Below are positions 36,029 through 44,630 of a stretch of 64,000 bases of DNA, one piece after another. The stretch spans positions 62,001 to 126,000 of the forward strand of contig JBOEGZ010000006.1 in assembly GCA_050633705.1 (NCBI GenBank). The letters are read 5' to 3'. Origin of the DNA: JAJFHI01 sp050633705. Its GTDB lineage: Bacteria; Pseudomonadota; Alphaproteobacteria; Rhizobiales; Hyphomicrobiaceae. The first letter of the stretch is position 1. Every line of letters starts with the position of its first letter. The notes beneath the pieces were generated by a model that worked only from the letters and a program-made list of their open reading frames with translations, was not told the DNA's origin and did no database searches. The position numbers and the translations under genes were made by a program.

Positions 36029-36055
36029 AGCCCGGCTTAAAGCCGGGCTTTTTTT
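36029..36055 (+). terminator. Terminator of rpmE
   Basis: AGCCCGGC / GCCGGGCT, a perfect 8-base stem with a 5-base loop, followed by seven T. Confidence 0.93.
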
Positions 36056-36089
36056 CTGCACCATCGGTGTTTCCAAGACGCGTTTAAAC

Positions 36090-36124
36090 AAAAAAACCAC
36101 CGGTGGGCGGTGCTCCCAGCCGGT
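36090..36124 (-). terminator. Terminator of rcdA
   Basis: Read on the minus strand: ACCGGCTGGG pairs with CCCACCGGT with one bulged C, followed by GG and seven T. Confidence 0.75.
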
Positions 36125-36165
36125 GACTTGTCAAATTCTGTAACGGTGAAACCCAGTCTAAGACA

Positions 36166-36729
36166 TCAGTTCGACGCTTTGGAGTTAAACGCCTGATTGA
36201 GCAGCGAGAGCTGATTTGCAACCGGGTTAAGGTTCGACGCTGCTTCCACCTTCGCCATTTGCTCGGATGGAGAATACGTCATTGCCCGGTCGAGCTGAAC
36301 AATACGATCATGCAAGGCAAAACTTGCAACGATGAGATCGCGCAGCCCTTCAGGCAGATCTTCGAAATTGCGAATATGCGAAGGTCGTCCCAACGCTTTG
36401 AGTTTCACACGTTGCCGTTTGCGACGTGCTTCCTCCATCGTGATCTCGCCTTCCTTCAAACCACGGCGAATGAGCAACCATGACGCCAAGTCAAGAAGAC
36501 GTGTCGTCAAGCGCATACTTTCAGTGGCATAAAGAACGCTGGCAGCTGCCTCTAGCTTTTTCGCTTCGGCGCGACCCTCTCGATCAAGGTAAGTGGCTGT
36601 ATTCTCGACAAGGGCCATACCCTCACGGAAAACCACATCGAATTGTTCGGAAGCTTGGAAGTGCTCCCCAAACGACACTGTTGTGCCTTTATCTTCAATT
36701 GCCCCCAGGGCGACAGTATTGTTGGTCAT
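36166..36729 (-). CDS. rcdA: RcdA/DUF1465 family protease adaptor
   Basis: A 187-residue helical protein of the DUF1465 family, the family of Caulobacter RcdA, which helps deliver CtrA and other proteins to ClpXP during the cell cycle. Recognised by FGEHFQASEQFDVVFREGMALVE, LTTRLLDLASWLLIRRGLKEGEIT and PEGLRDLIVASFALHDRIVQLD. The C-terminal 25 residues are polar and probably disordered. Neighbours rpmE, DUF1192 and the quinone oxidoreductase gene are common companions in related genomes. The adaptor role is inferred from the family. Confidence 0.82.
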   Translation of the reverse strand: MTNNTVALGAIEDKGTTVSFGEHFQASEQFDVVFREGMALVENTATYLDREGRAEAKKLEAAASVLYATESMRLTTRLLDLASWLLIRRGLKEGEITMEEARRKRQRVKLKALGRPSHIRNFEDLPEGLRDLIVASFALHDRIVQLDRAMTYSPSEQMAKVEAASNLNPVANQLSLLNQAFNSKASN

Positions 36730-36845
36730 GACTCACTACTACACAAACTGAAACACATTACTCACCATGTATACGATCTTACGATACGAGGCTATAGTTA
36801 ACAAGATTGCCTAAAACGGGGCAGTATTAAATTCCCTGTGGATTA

Positions 36846-36959
36846 TGCAAAAAAAGAGCCGCTTTAATCAGCGGCTCAGAAGTTAACAGGGAGGCGTTAA
36901 ACAGAGTGGTTTTGGGCCACTCCAGGGTCCAGATAATCTGGATGTCTTAAGTATGGACC
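36846..36959 (-). ncRNA. Candidate small RNA with three stem-loops and a terminator
   Basis: On the minus strand this gene-free stretch has, in order: TCCAGA/TCTGGA with a 3-base loop, GAGTGG/CCACTC with a 7-base loop, an unpaired TTTAACGCCTCCCTGTTAACTT segment that contains CCTCCC (complementary to a Shine-Dalgarno sequence), and GAGCCGC/GCGGCTC with an 8-base loop followed by seven T. A possible promoter, TTGGGA - 16 bases - TTATCT, lies at 36966-36993 and would start the RNA near 36959, giving about 114 bases. DUF1192 ends 370 bases upstream on the same strand, so a long mRNA tail is the alternative. Confidence 0.6.
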
Positions 36960-37026
36960 AAAGATAGATAATAAAGCCTTAAGCACGTCCCAAATTGTTG
37001 AGCGGCGATGTTCATATTTGGGGCAA

Positions 37027-37078
37027 CGGAATGCGTTGCACGCACACCAAAAATATTTTCACGCATTTGCGCATTCCG
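37027..37078. repeat. Nine-base inverted repeat in a gene-free region
   Basis: CGGAATGCG at 37027-37035 and CGCATTCCG at 37070-37078 with 34 bases between. It lies upstream of the candidate small RNA and downstream of DUF1192. No T run follows either arm. Confidence 0.45.
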
Positions 37079-37326
37079 CTTGCAGACTACGCAAACAACC
37101 GAGAGCGAATTGTCCCAACACGTTACAAAGAGTTACCTCAGGTTCAGGATCAAATACCGAGATCACGTTCTGGGCGAACCAGATCTAAATTCACCATGAC
37201 GCTCTCATGCTCTTATTCGTTGCCTTCGCTGAAAAAAAGCATTCAATAAAGCGCGACGGAGGCCGCCAGAATATTCTTTTAGCGTCACTGCCGCCGCGTT
37301 GAATGAATAACAAGGCTTAGATCGAA

Positions 37327-37512
37327 TTATTTGAAAAGCGCGGCTGCCGCGGAGTTGTGCTCGCGTTTTTTTTCGACTTCCGCCTCGACACGCTCAATCT
37401 CTTGCCTCAGAGCCGCTACACGAGCTTCAAGCTCTGCGATTGCCAATTCCGACAAATCATCACCGATAACAATCTGACCGGACTTCGCCCATAGCGGTTC
37501 ATCTGCTTCCAT
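37327..37512 (-). CDS. DUF1192 family small protein
   Basis: A 61-residue protein of the DUF1192 type: EPLWAKSGQIVIGDDLSELAIAELEARVAALRQEI. The second half is a coiled coil with heptad-spaced Leu, Val and Ile (about 20-50). No membrane segment. Function unknown; it normally accompanies a DUF1465 (RcdA) gene, here 600 bases away on the same strand. ATG after GGAGGTAAGGGTT. Confidence 0.88.
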   Translation of the reverse strand: MEADEPLWAKSGQIVIGDDLSELAIAELEARVAALRQEIERVEAEVEKKREHNSAAAALFK

Positions 37513-37690
37513 AACCCTTACCTCCGGCTATCATCTCAAAGCCAATTTGCCATGACCAACACCTTCGCTCAAGACAACTCATCCCACCCAAGCAAGCCCA
37601 TCAAAGCAACGCTTGTCATCGCGCCGTTGCTCAGGCATCAGTCTTGTTATTGGCGTTCGACGGTAGCACAATAGTGAAAAAGGTTTAGAC

Positions 37691-38692
37691 ATGAGCGATC
37701 TTCCAAAAACAATGGCAGCGATTGAAATCCAAGGCCAGGGTGGTCCCGAAGTCTTGCACGCCCAGACCATTCCAACACCCAAGCCTGATAAGGGCCACGT
37801 TGTCATCAAAGTCAGTGCTGCTGGAATTAACCGTCCCGACATTATGCAACGCTGTGGCACTTATCCTGCACCAAAAGGTCACTCTACAACACCAGGCCTT
37901 GAAATCTCCGGAACAATCGCAGCGGTTGGCGATGGCGCATCGCGCTTTAAAATCGACGATCGCGTCATGGCGTTGGTCAATGGCGGGGGCTATGCCGAGT
38001 ATTGCATCGCAGACGAAACTTCGTGCCTGCCGGTGCCAAGCAATCTCTCCATGATCGAAGCCGCCGGTATTCCCGAAACCTTCTTCACCGTATGGCACAA
38101 TGTTTTTGAGCGTGGTCAATTACAGGCCAATGAATGGTTTCTTGTTCATGGCGGTACGTCTGGTATTGGCGTTACGGCGATCCAACTTGCCAAGGCCTTT
38201 GGCGCGAAAGTATTAGCCACTGCAGGCTCGGCTGAAAAATGTGCAGCCTGTCTTGAACTCGGCGCCGACCGGGCCATCAACTATCACGATGAAGACTTTG
38301 TTGCCGTTGTCAAAGACGTGACGGCGAAACGCGGCGTTAATGTCATCCTCGACATGGTCGGCGGCGACTATATTGCGAGAAATATTAAGTGCCTCGCTGA
38401 CGATGGACGTATGGTCAATATTGCTTATCAAAAAGGATCAAAAGCGGAGATCGACTTTCTGCGTGTGATGTTGAAGCGATTGACCATCACAGGATCGACC
38501 TTGCGCATTCGTAGTCAGCAAGTGAAAGCTGGCATTGCCCGCGCATTGGAAGAGTACGCCTCACCTCTTTTGACGAATGGACGTGTCAAAGTCGTGGTCG
38601 ATTCCACTTATTCTTTGGCAGATGTGCAAAAGGCCCACGCCCGAATGGATGCAGGCCAACACATTGGCAAGATCATTCTAAAGGTCAGCTAA
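37691..38692 (+). CDS. NAD(P)H-quinone oxidoreductase, QOR/PIG3-type
   Basis: A 333-residue zinc-free medium-chain dehydrogenase. The N-terminal GroES-like domain has AAGINRPDIMQRCGTYPAPKG and LEISGTIAAVGDGAS; the nucleotide-binding site is VHGGTSGIGVTAIQLAKAFG. No catalytic zinc cysteines in the usual places. It should reduce quinones by NADPH in the cytosol. ATG after AAAAAGG. Divergent from DUF1192, with which it is usually found. Confidence 0.92.
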   Translation: MSDLPKTMAAIEIQGQGGPEVLHAQTIPTPKPDKGHVVIKVSAAGINRPDIMQRCGTYPAPKGHSTTPGLEISGTIAAVGDGASRFKIDDRVMALVNGGGYAEYCIADETSCLPVPSNLSMIEAAGIPETFFTVWHNVFERGQLQANEWFLVHGGTSGIGVTAIQLAKAFGAKVLATAGSAEKCAACLELGADRAINYHDEDFVAVVKDVTAKRGVNVILDMVGGDYIARNIKCLADDGRMVNIAYQKGSKAEIDFLRVMLKRLTITGSTLRIRSQQVKAGIARALEEYASPLLTNGRVKVVVDSTYSLADVQKAHARMDAGQHIGKIILKVS

Positions 38693-38745
38693 GCAGGCGA
38701 TGAGACCACAAATGGCCTCAGAAAAACTGCCTAGCAAATACCGCT

Positions 38746-39639
38746 CTATAAATGCGCCAGGAACCAGTCGCGTGCTTCCCCGCTGGATTGCTCAAAGCCT
38801 GCGATGTAGGCATCAAAGTGGCCAGCATCCATCGTCACAAGCTTCTTAGGATGTAGCGCGCGCTCGTAGGCCTCTAACGTCTGATCAGAAACAGTTAGGT
38901 GATCACCGAGGGCTACGACCATCAACAATGGCGTCGGACTAATGTGGGAAATATGCGCGCCTGGCTCATAGCCCAAAAACAATTCAATCGAACGCAATGT
39001 CACTTCATTCTTCCAGGACGGAGCGCGCAATTTGTGTGTTTCGGTAAACCATGTCCACGAGTCTGGTGTCGGCAACGCCGCTGGACCGGCTGGATCTTCG
39101 CTCACAACCGGCATCATTGCAGGCGCCTCACCCGCATACCGCTTGGCACGATCTTCTGCGCACATAGCGTTGATAGGCCCAATGACATCCGCACGGATCA
39201 AGCGACGTGCACAGCGATGTCCGCTAATCAATGGTACCTGCGATACGACACACTTCACGCGTCGATCAATTGCGCCGACCACCAGCACGTGCCCACCGCT
39301 ATAGCTCGACCCCCAAATTCCAATCCGGTCTGGATTTGTATCTGGTAATGTTTGAGCAAACGAAATCGCATCGCGATAATCGTTGACCTGCTGATGCGGG
39401 TCAATTTCCTGACGCGGCTCACCATCACTTGCGCCGAAATTGCGGTTGTCGAATACAATGGCCGCCATTCCAGCCGCGGCAAAGACCTCGGCAAACTTAT
39501 CAAGATACATTTCTTTCACTGCAGAATAGCCATGCGCCATGACGATTGTCGCAAACGGGCCCTGTCCAGTGTCAGGCTTATAATGCCAACCGCGCAAAAT
39601 CGTTCCATCTTCAGCTTTGAATTCAATATCGCTTCGCAT
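38746..39639 (-). CDS. Alpha/beta hydrolase
   Basis: A 297-residue hydrolase when started at MRSDIEFKAEDG (ATG 39639, GAGGA nine bases upstream). The oxyanion region is MAHGYSAVKEMYLDKFAE, the nucleophile is in IGIWGSSYSGGH (second Ser of GSSYSGG), and the histidine lies in DAGHFDAYI. The GxSYxGG elbow is that of the dienelactone/peptidase S15-like group rather than the usual GxSxG spacing with small residues. Substrate unknown. Encoded alone between two non-overlapping genes. Confidence 0.83.
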   Translation of the reverse strand: MRSDIEFKAEDGTILRGWHYKPDTGQGPFATIVMAHGYSAVKEMYLDKFAEVFAAAGMAAIVFDNRNFGASDGEPRQEIDPHQQVNDYRDAISFAQTLPDTNPDRIGIWGSSYSGGHVLVVGAIDRRVKCVVSQVPLISGHRCARRLIRADVIGPINAMCAEDRAKRYAGEAPAMMPVVSEDPAGPAALPTPDSWTWFTETHKLRAPSWKNEVTLRSIELFLGYEPGAHISHISPTPLLMVVALGDHLTVSDQTLEAYERALHPKKLVTMDAGHFDAYIAGFEQSSGEARDWFLAHL

Positions 39640-39796
39640 GTTGTCCTCTTGCAAAAAAACGCGGTGTCTGACGCATCTCAGGCAATCGCTCATGGCAGTA
39701 CAATCGTATCGATATCGCAACGCGGCTCAGACTAGACCACGCGACCCGAACTTGGAAAAGATTCTTTTCATGCTGCAGGGCACAATCATGACAGGC

Positions 39797-40669
39797 TTAC
39801 CAGCGTAAACCTGTCATGGCCGCCGAAGGGGCAAAATCAAAGTCACCAAACAAACGTTGCAGCTCTTTTGCGTCGAGGTTTAAAGGATCGTCAGCATGAA
39901 TTGCGCTAGCGATATAAACAGACCTGATCCCCGCATTCGCCGCGCCTTTTATGTCCGTCAATACACCATCACCAATCGCAACAACACGATCCAAATCAAC
40001 GTCCACTCCGCGCAACTGTTTGATGACCTCAAATGCGCGCTGATAAATTGGAAAATAGGGCTTGCCAGCATACGTGACCTTACCGCCCAGCTTCTCATAT
40101 TCCGCAGCAATTGCCCCTGCGCAGTAAATGATCTTGCCACCACGCTCAACGCGCAGATCTGGATTTGCACAAACCATCGCCAACTTGGCGCTATTCAACT
40201 TCTCTAATGGCTGAATGTACATTTGCGGCGTTTCAATCGTATCATCGAACAAGCCAGAGCATACAATCGCCTCGGCCCTACCAGGCGCCACCCGTGTTAC
40301 GCCAAGGCCGTCCATTAACGGAACATCCCGCTCCGGTCCAATATGATAAATTGGGATCTCACCCAGCTGGGCAATGAGGCCACGCGCGGCATCACCTGAA
40401 GTTACGATCGCATCCCACGCATCACGTGAGACACCAATTTTGTCCAACGCAATGGCAACGCTGTCACCCGGGCGTGGCGCATTCGACAGCAAAACAACTG
40501 TCCCCCCAGAACCGCGAAATTCCTGACATGCCCCAACTGCTCCAGCAAATGGCGCGACACCATTATGCATCACGCCCCAGATGTCGACCAACCAGACATC
40601 GACGTCTTTGGCAAATGGCGCAATTGAATTTTCGATTGGAATATTTGTGTTCGGCTCTTTCGCATCCAT
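39797..40669 (-). CDS. HAD-superfamily class IIA phosphatase, TIGR01459-type
   Basis: A 290-residue NagD-like HAD hydrolase. The nucleophile motif is DVWLVDIWGVMHNG, motif II is VVLLSNAPRPG, the class IIA cap follows, then the lysine KPYFPIYQRAF and the acidic motif AIGDGVLTDIKGAANAG. ATG at 40669 (MDAKEPNTN) has AGGGTGAC close upstream, better than the longer frame. Substrate unknown; sugar or nucleotide phosphates are usual. Confidence 0.9.
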   Translation of the reverse strand: MDAKEPNTNIPIENSIAPFAKDVDVWLVDIWGVMHNGVAPFAGAVGACQEFRGSGGTVVLLSNAPRPGDSVAIALDKIGVSRDAWDAIVTSGDAARGLIAQLGEIPIYHIGPERDVPLMDGLGVTRVAPGRAEAIVCSGLFDDTIETPQMYIQPLEKLNSAKLAMVCANPDLRVERGGKIIYCAGAIAAEYEKLGGKVTYAGKPYFPIYQRAFEVIKQLRGVDVDLDRVVAIGDGVLTDIKGAANAGIRSVYIASAIHADDPLNLDAKELQRLFGDFDFAPSAAMTGLRW

Positions 40670-40767
40670 GTCACCCTGACTAGCGGGCAATCGACCCCAG
40701 CGCAAGCTGGCTTTGTGGCACACGGCCGTTGGTCACGGCTATCGGCCATCAAACACTTTAACCAAAC

Positions 40768-41754
40768 TCAACTTTGGTCAAAGTCAATCGAACCCAGGTA
40801 GGAACTTGGAATGAGAACCCCAACACGTTCGCCTTTTTGTGGGACATAAGCACCAGACATTAAAGCGGCAAGGCCAAGCGCACCCTTGGCATCAGCCGCC
40901 AATCTCAAGCGAGACCAAAACGTTTTTTGTGCCCAAACGATATCAGCGTCCGACACCAAAACAGTTTTGGCCACGACGTGCTTCGTCATTTTAAAAACGA
41001 GCGGACTAACTGCTCGCGTCATCAACCGACCAACGGTAATACCGCTCGCATTTACTCTACACACGTGCGCCTTTTTGTTGGCAGCAAAAAGTGCTGGCGT
41101 GCGTTGAGCTTCAACACCAACCAGCTTTATCCGATTAGGGCCATTGTTGTCCTGGGCCTTGTGCCAAATTTGCCATTTCGCCAACCCCGCCAAAGTTGCC
41201 CCCGTTGCCACCGGCACCAACAGCGTATCGATTTGCGCGTTGACCTGACGAAGCTGCGAGCCAAGCTCCAGTCCAAGCGTGGCGAGCGCTTGAAGGGCAA
41301 TCTGTTGGCGTTCCGGGTCATAGAACGCTGCACCGTAACGACGTGCCCAAATCTTCGCTACGCGGCGTTGTTTCACGTTGGCTCGGTGATCAAACACAAG
41401 ATCAGGATAGAAACGACGCATATTTGCAACTTGTGAAAAAGGTGTCGTCGTATCGACGTGAATGCGACACACAAGCCCGCGACGACGGGCAACCAGAGCG
41501 AGTGCAATCGCATCTTCCGGTTCACATGCCGTTACGACAGTCGTGACATTTGTTGCAAGCGTTTGGCAAAACGCTTCGGCGACGCGCACCTTCACGGAAC
41601 CTGCATACTGCAGTAACTCTAATTTTAGCGCGATGGATTGAGCCTCAGATCCGAATTCGCGCCCTTGCAACATCACCAACGGTGTTTCACGCACAAACGA
41701 GCGCAGGCTTTGCGCCAGCGTGGCAAGACCACCCTCGTTCGTCGCTTTAAGCAT
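40768..41754 (-). CDS. Divergent fold-type II PLP enzyme (threonine dehydratase-like)
   Basis: A 328-residue protein with the layout of serine/threonine dehydratases: TPLVMLQ near 24, the PLP lysine in YAGSVKVRVAEAF (Lys about 55), a glycine loop VPVATGATLAGLAKW (phosphate binding) and a final IPSSYLGS. The usual SxGNHxQG motif that holds the substrate is replaced by TACEPEDAIALA, so the reaction may differ from dehydration. The lysine is kept, so PLP chemistry is still likely. A TetR gene is divergent upstream and may control it. Confidence 0.75.
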   Translation of the reverse strand: MLKATNEGGLATLAQSLRSFVRETPLVMLQGREFGSEAQSIALKLELLQYAGSVKVRVAEAFCQTLATNVTTVVTACEPEDAIALALVARRRGLVCRIHVDTTTPFSQVANMRRFYPDLVFDHRANVKQRRVAKIWARRYGAAFYDPERQQIALQALATLGLELGSQLRQVNAQIDTLLVPVATGATLAGLAKWQIWHKAQDNNGPNRIKLVGVEAQRTPALFAANKKAHVCRVNASGITVGRLMTRAVSPLVFKMTKHVVAKTVLVSDADIVWAQKTFWSRLRLAADAKGALGLAALMSGAYVPQKGERVGVLIPSSYLGSIDFDQS

Positions 41755-41968
41755 GGGGAATGCCTATAAAAGTGAAAATCTTGCACCACTCGAAACCGTA
41801 AGTCGGCTCACCTTACCGTGTCGTAACGTGCGGCACTACAGCAACGCTCAAAAGCGGTTTATGGGCAGACTTGGCACCTGCAGCCAGAAATTGCGCAGAT
41901 GTTGTAAAAATTCAGTTTCAGTGCCACAGGACCGCCGCAGACTCCGTGTTCCAATCCCACCTCGCTCT

Positions 41969-41985
41969 TTGTGAAATTTTCACAA
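41969..41985. promoter_or_regulatory. Candidate TetR operator
   Basis: TTGTGAAATTTTCACAA is a perfect palindrome around one central T (8-base arms). It is 47 bases before the TetR start and in the shared upstream region of the divergent PLP enzyme gene. Confidence 0.6.
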
Positions 41986-42032
41986 CGCTCAATAAAACGT
42001 CGATCTATAACAACTTCGAGGACGCAACAAAG

Positions 42033-42620
42033 ATGTCTCAACTCACCCAACGAGAACGCATTCTTTCGCATGGGCTTGGTGTTGCCAGCGCACAAGGGCT
42101 AGATGCCCTCTCGATCGGTGAACTCGCGCGCAAATTGGACGTTGAGCGCAGCGGTCTCACCGTTCACTTTGAAGACAAATCCAGTTTACAGCTCGGCGTC
42201 CTGGAACAAGCGGCCGCTATGTTTCAATCAGATGTCGTTGATGTCGCCCAACTCAAGCCGCAAGGTGAAGATCGAATTTATGCCTTGTTTGAACGCTGGA
42301 TCGCATGGTCGCTGAACCCGCGCCTCAAGGGTGGCTGTCCTTTTGTCCATGCGAGCCACGAAAGCAAATCCCTACCAAGTGACGTGCGCGCGAAACTCCG
42401 AGAATTTCTCGACCAATGGAGCGAATTTTTCGCCGAGGCGATCACATTTACCAAACAAAACGGTGCCTTTGCCAAAGATATCGACATCGACCAGTTTATT
42501 TTCGAGGCCTACGGCCTCTATCTCAGCCATCACTTCTGGCATTGGTCTATGAAAGACGGAAACGCCAAAGCCCGCACCATGATTTCGTTTGAACGCTTAA
42601 TGACCAGTGCGAAGGCATAA
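42033..42620 (+). CDS. TetR/AcrR family regulator
   Basis: A 195-residue repressor when started at MSQLTQRERILSHG (ATG 42033); the frame stays open upstream. The helix-turn-helix is in GLDALSIGELARKLDVERSGLTVHFEDKSSLQLGVLEQ (about 22-60). The C-terminal ligand domain has GGCPFVHASHESKSLP. It likely represses itself or the divergent PLP enzyme through the palindrome upstream. A hairpin follows the gene. Confidence 0.9.
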   Translation: MSQLTQRERILSHGLGVASAQGLDALSIGELARKLDVERSGLTVHFEDKSSLQLGVLEQAAAMFQSDVVDVAQLKPQGEDRIYALFERWIAWSLNPRLKGGCPFVHASHESKSLPSDVRAKLREFLDQWSEFFAEAITFTKQNGAFAKDIDIDQFIFEAYGLYLSHHFWHWSMKDGNAKARTMISFERLMTSAKA

Positions 42621-42622
42621 AC

Positions 42623-42642
42623 GGTTGGCGCACGCGCCAACC
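42623..42642 (+). terminator. Hairpin after the TetR gene
   Basis: GGTTGGCG / CGCCAACC with a 4-base loop, followed by TTATTCATTTT; the T run is broken, so termination may be weak. Confidence 0.6.
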
Positions 42643-42717
42643 TTATTCATTTTGGTCTCTTTTGCACTTTGGCTTCTGGCATGATCTCAAAGTGATTTCA
42701 AAGCGCGAGACTTTTCT

Positions 42718-43419
42718 TCACTGGTCATCCCCCGTCGGCTTGTCCGACGTCGTTGCTGGCCTGTAGTCCGCAGACCACATCGGCATCGTCCCCGTTTGGG
42801 TGAAGTTGCGATAGTCAAGGTTGCCACTTTTCATTTCAAATTTGAGCGACTTCGTTTTTGCAGCAAATGGCCCATAACTCCGGCCGGTCTTCGTCGCATT
42901 GAGGGTCAGGTGAAATTCATAATTTCCCGCTTCCAAATCCATGATACGAGGGATCGTTTCGTTTTCTCGCGGGAAAAACTGCACGGCATGCGAAACCGAC
43001 CCGCGCCCGGCGAGAGAAATCGGGGCATAGGCCTGAATGGGCTGAATGCCCCATGGCCCCAGACGCGCCGAATAAAACTTTTTTGTTTTGCGCGTTCTGG
43101 GATTCGTCACCTCTAGGTCAATTGACAGTATCGTCCCCGATCGTGCACCGTCGTTCGCCAATGTCAACGGCACAATAAAAACTTCGAAAGGACTGTCGGG
43201 GCGGTCGGGGTCGGTATAAGCAATTCTCGGCGGTACATAGATTTCGAGAAGGGGCGCACGCAAAACCGATTCATAAAAGCTATAGCCAGAAAAAAGCAAT
43301 GCAAAGGCAGACAACAAGGTCGCTGATCGACCGGCGTGGCGGCCTGCTCCACCATGTTGCACTTGATTGAGTGCGTCTTCCTGCGCCTGTTTGGCAACGC
43401 GGTTTCGAAACTTCCACAT
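42718..43419 (-). CDS. Single-pass membrane protein, function unknown
   Basis: A 233-residue protein from the ATG at 43419 with GGGGGGAA upstream. A cytosolic, polar N-terminus (QAQEDALNQVQHGG) is followed by one helix (ATLLSAFALLFSGYSFYESVL, about 33-53). The rest is a beta-rich extracytoplasmic domain (VPLTLANDGARSGTILSIDLEV, YEFHLTLNATKTG), with the look of an immunoglobulin-like fold. No family recognised. It is the last gene before the broken GST gene. Confidence 0.72.
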   Translation of the reverse strand: MWKFRNRVAKQAQEDALNQVQHGGAGRHAGRSATLLSAFALLFSGYSFYESVLRAPLLEIYVPPRIAYTDPDRPDSPFEVFIVPLTLANDGARSGTILSIDLEVTNPRTRKTKKFYSARLGPWGIQPIQAYAPISLAGRGSVSHAVQFFPRENETIPRIMDLEAGNYEFHLTLNATKTGRSYGPFAAKTKSLKFEMKSGNLDYRNFTQTGTMPMWSADYRPATTSDKPTGDDQ

Positions 43420-43579
43420 AAAGTTGTTCCCCCCAACCTTCACGCAATGAAATAATTTTCAACGACAAATACCTTAATGCGACAAATCAAATAAAAAACA
43501 CCAATCACGACATTCTCAGGGCCAATAATAAATTGGCACCAATAAATTGGAAACCGGTCGTCGCTTAAAAATAAAAAAA

Positions 43580-43605
43580 GCCGCAGACTGTTAATCGTCT
43601 GTGGC
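43580..43605 (-). terminator. Terminator downstream of the GST pseudogene
   Basis: On the minus strand GCCACAGAC pairs with GTCTGCGGC (one G-T pair), 8-base loop, followed by seven T. Confidence 0.8.
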
Positions 43606-43633
43606 CGAGATTTTAATTCGAATGCCCAGATTA

Positions 43634-44303
43634 CTAAGCAGTTGGATCGACTTGCATTGGATCGGTCTGATCGAAGCTTCCCAGCTCCTTCACCTTTGCC
43701 CACCATTCCTGCATGCCGTCAATACCACCCCATGTTTCTTCCGAATCTGGGTTTCTTCCGAATCTGGGGTTGCCGCCAGGTGCGTCACTTGTGGGAGCAA
43801 ATAGAGGTCTGCCAGACTTGGTTTGTCACCGGCAATGTAGGTACTGTCGCCTTTAAGTTTCATCATTTCAGTCAGCACCAGCCGCCGCCAGCAATACCGT
43901 ACCTTCGGCTTTCTTCGTTCTGCCCGCCAATAAATTCAGGAAACAGGTGATAAGCTGCAACAGCGAGCACGAGAGACGACGCGCCATAGTTACCAGCAAA
44001 CGCAATGCCTGTATCCATCCGCGCCTTTTCTTTCAGGTCTGTGGGTGTGAACGAGGGACCTTCTGGAAATACAGCATCAACATAGTCAAGGATTGATGCG
44101 GTCTCGGCAATCATCATGCCATCATGTTCAAGGACTGGAACTTTGCCAAAAGCATGCCGTGCCAGATGTTCCGGTTCACCTGGACCGCCTTCCGGAACAT
44201 TGATCTTATTGTGATCGAATTCGACACCTTTTTCGAGCAACAGCATGCCGACGGAGCGAACAAATGGGCTGCCGAAAAAGCCGTGAAGAATTGGTTTAGA
44301 CAT
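43634..44303 (-). pseudogene. Glutathione S-transferase pseudogene (frameshifts and 17-base duplication)
   Basis: The N-terminal part (MSKPILHGFFGSPFVRSVGM, thioredoxin fold with VPVLEHDGMMIAETASILDYV) reads to a stop at 43872. A C-terminal part continues in another frame (LTEMMKLKGDSTYIAGDKPSLADLYLL), and the true end (GGIDGMQEWWAKVKELGSFD ... stop at 43634) is in a third. A 17-base tandem duplication (43735-43768) shifts the frame; removing one copy restores SEETWGGIDGMQEWW. Near 43880-43905 a further frameshift and missing residues break the helix domain. The gene is probably dead, though its terminator and first half remain intact. Confidence 0.88.
43735..43768. repeat. 17-base tandem duplication in the GST pseudogene
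   Basis: TTTCTTCCGAATCTGGG occurs twice in a row (43735-43751, 43752-43768). Being 17 bases it changes the frame of the host gene. Confidence 0.97.
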
Positions 44304-44530
44304 AAAGGTCGCCTTCAATTGCACTATTTCTGGGGATTGTAGAAAGTTTTGTGGCCCCTCTCGAAATGAGAAGGCGCGCCCATAGATACTGATTAAATGC
44401 AACGGTCCACTTAAATGCAACGGCCAACACATGCGCCCCTGGGGCAACCTATAAACGAACAAACCAGCACTCTTAACTGACATCAGCCCTTGCAATTCGT
44501 CCAGCAAATGCGCACATTATAGTTCTTAAC

Positions 44531-44619
44531 CCGAGGGGCGCTGGCGGCAGCTAGCTGAGATCATGCTTTGCCTGCGTGAGCACCCTTAGAACCTGCTCCG
44601 GATTATGCCGGCGAAGGGA
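44531..44619 (+). promoter_or_regulatory. TPP riboswitch (THI element)
   Basis: The conserved parts are present in order: GAGGGGCGC, CTGAGA (44555-44560), ACCCTTAGAACCTG (44582-44595) and TTATGCCGGCGAAGGGA closing the element. It binds thiamine pyrophosphate. The Shine-Dalgarno-like GGAAG of the next gene (44621-44625) directly follows the closing stem, so control of translation initiation is likely. Confidence 0.95.
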
Positions 44620-44630
44620 CGGAAGCTGAT

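Noticed and set aside
36795..36815. Possible CtrA binding site upstream of rcdA (TTAAC followed by TAAA)
   Set aside because: The spacing does not match the TTAA-N7-TTAA consensus.
36947..37015. 22-codon minus-strand ORF starting MNIAAQQF inside the noncoding region
   Set aside because: No ribosome site precedes the ATG; the small RNA reading explains the region better.
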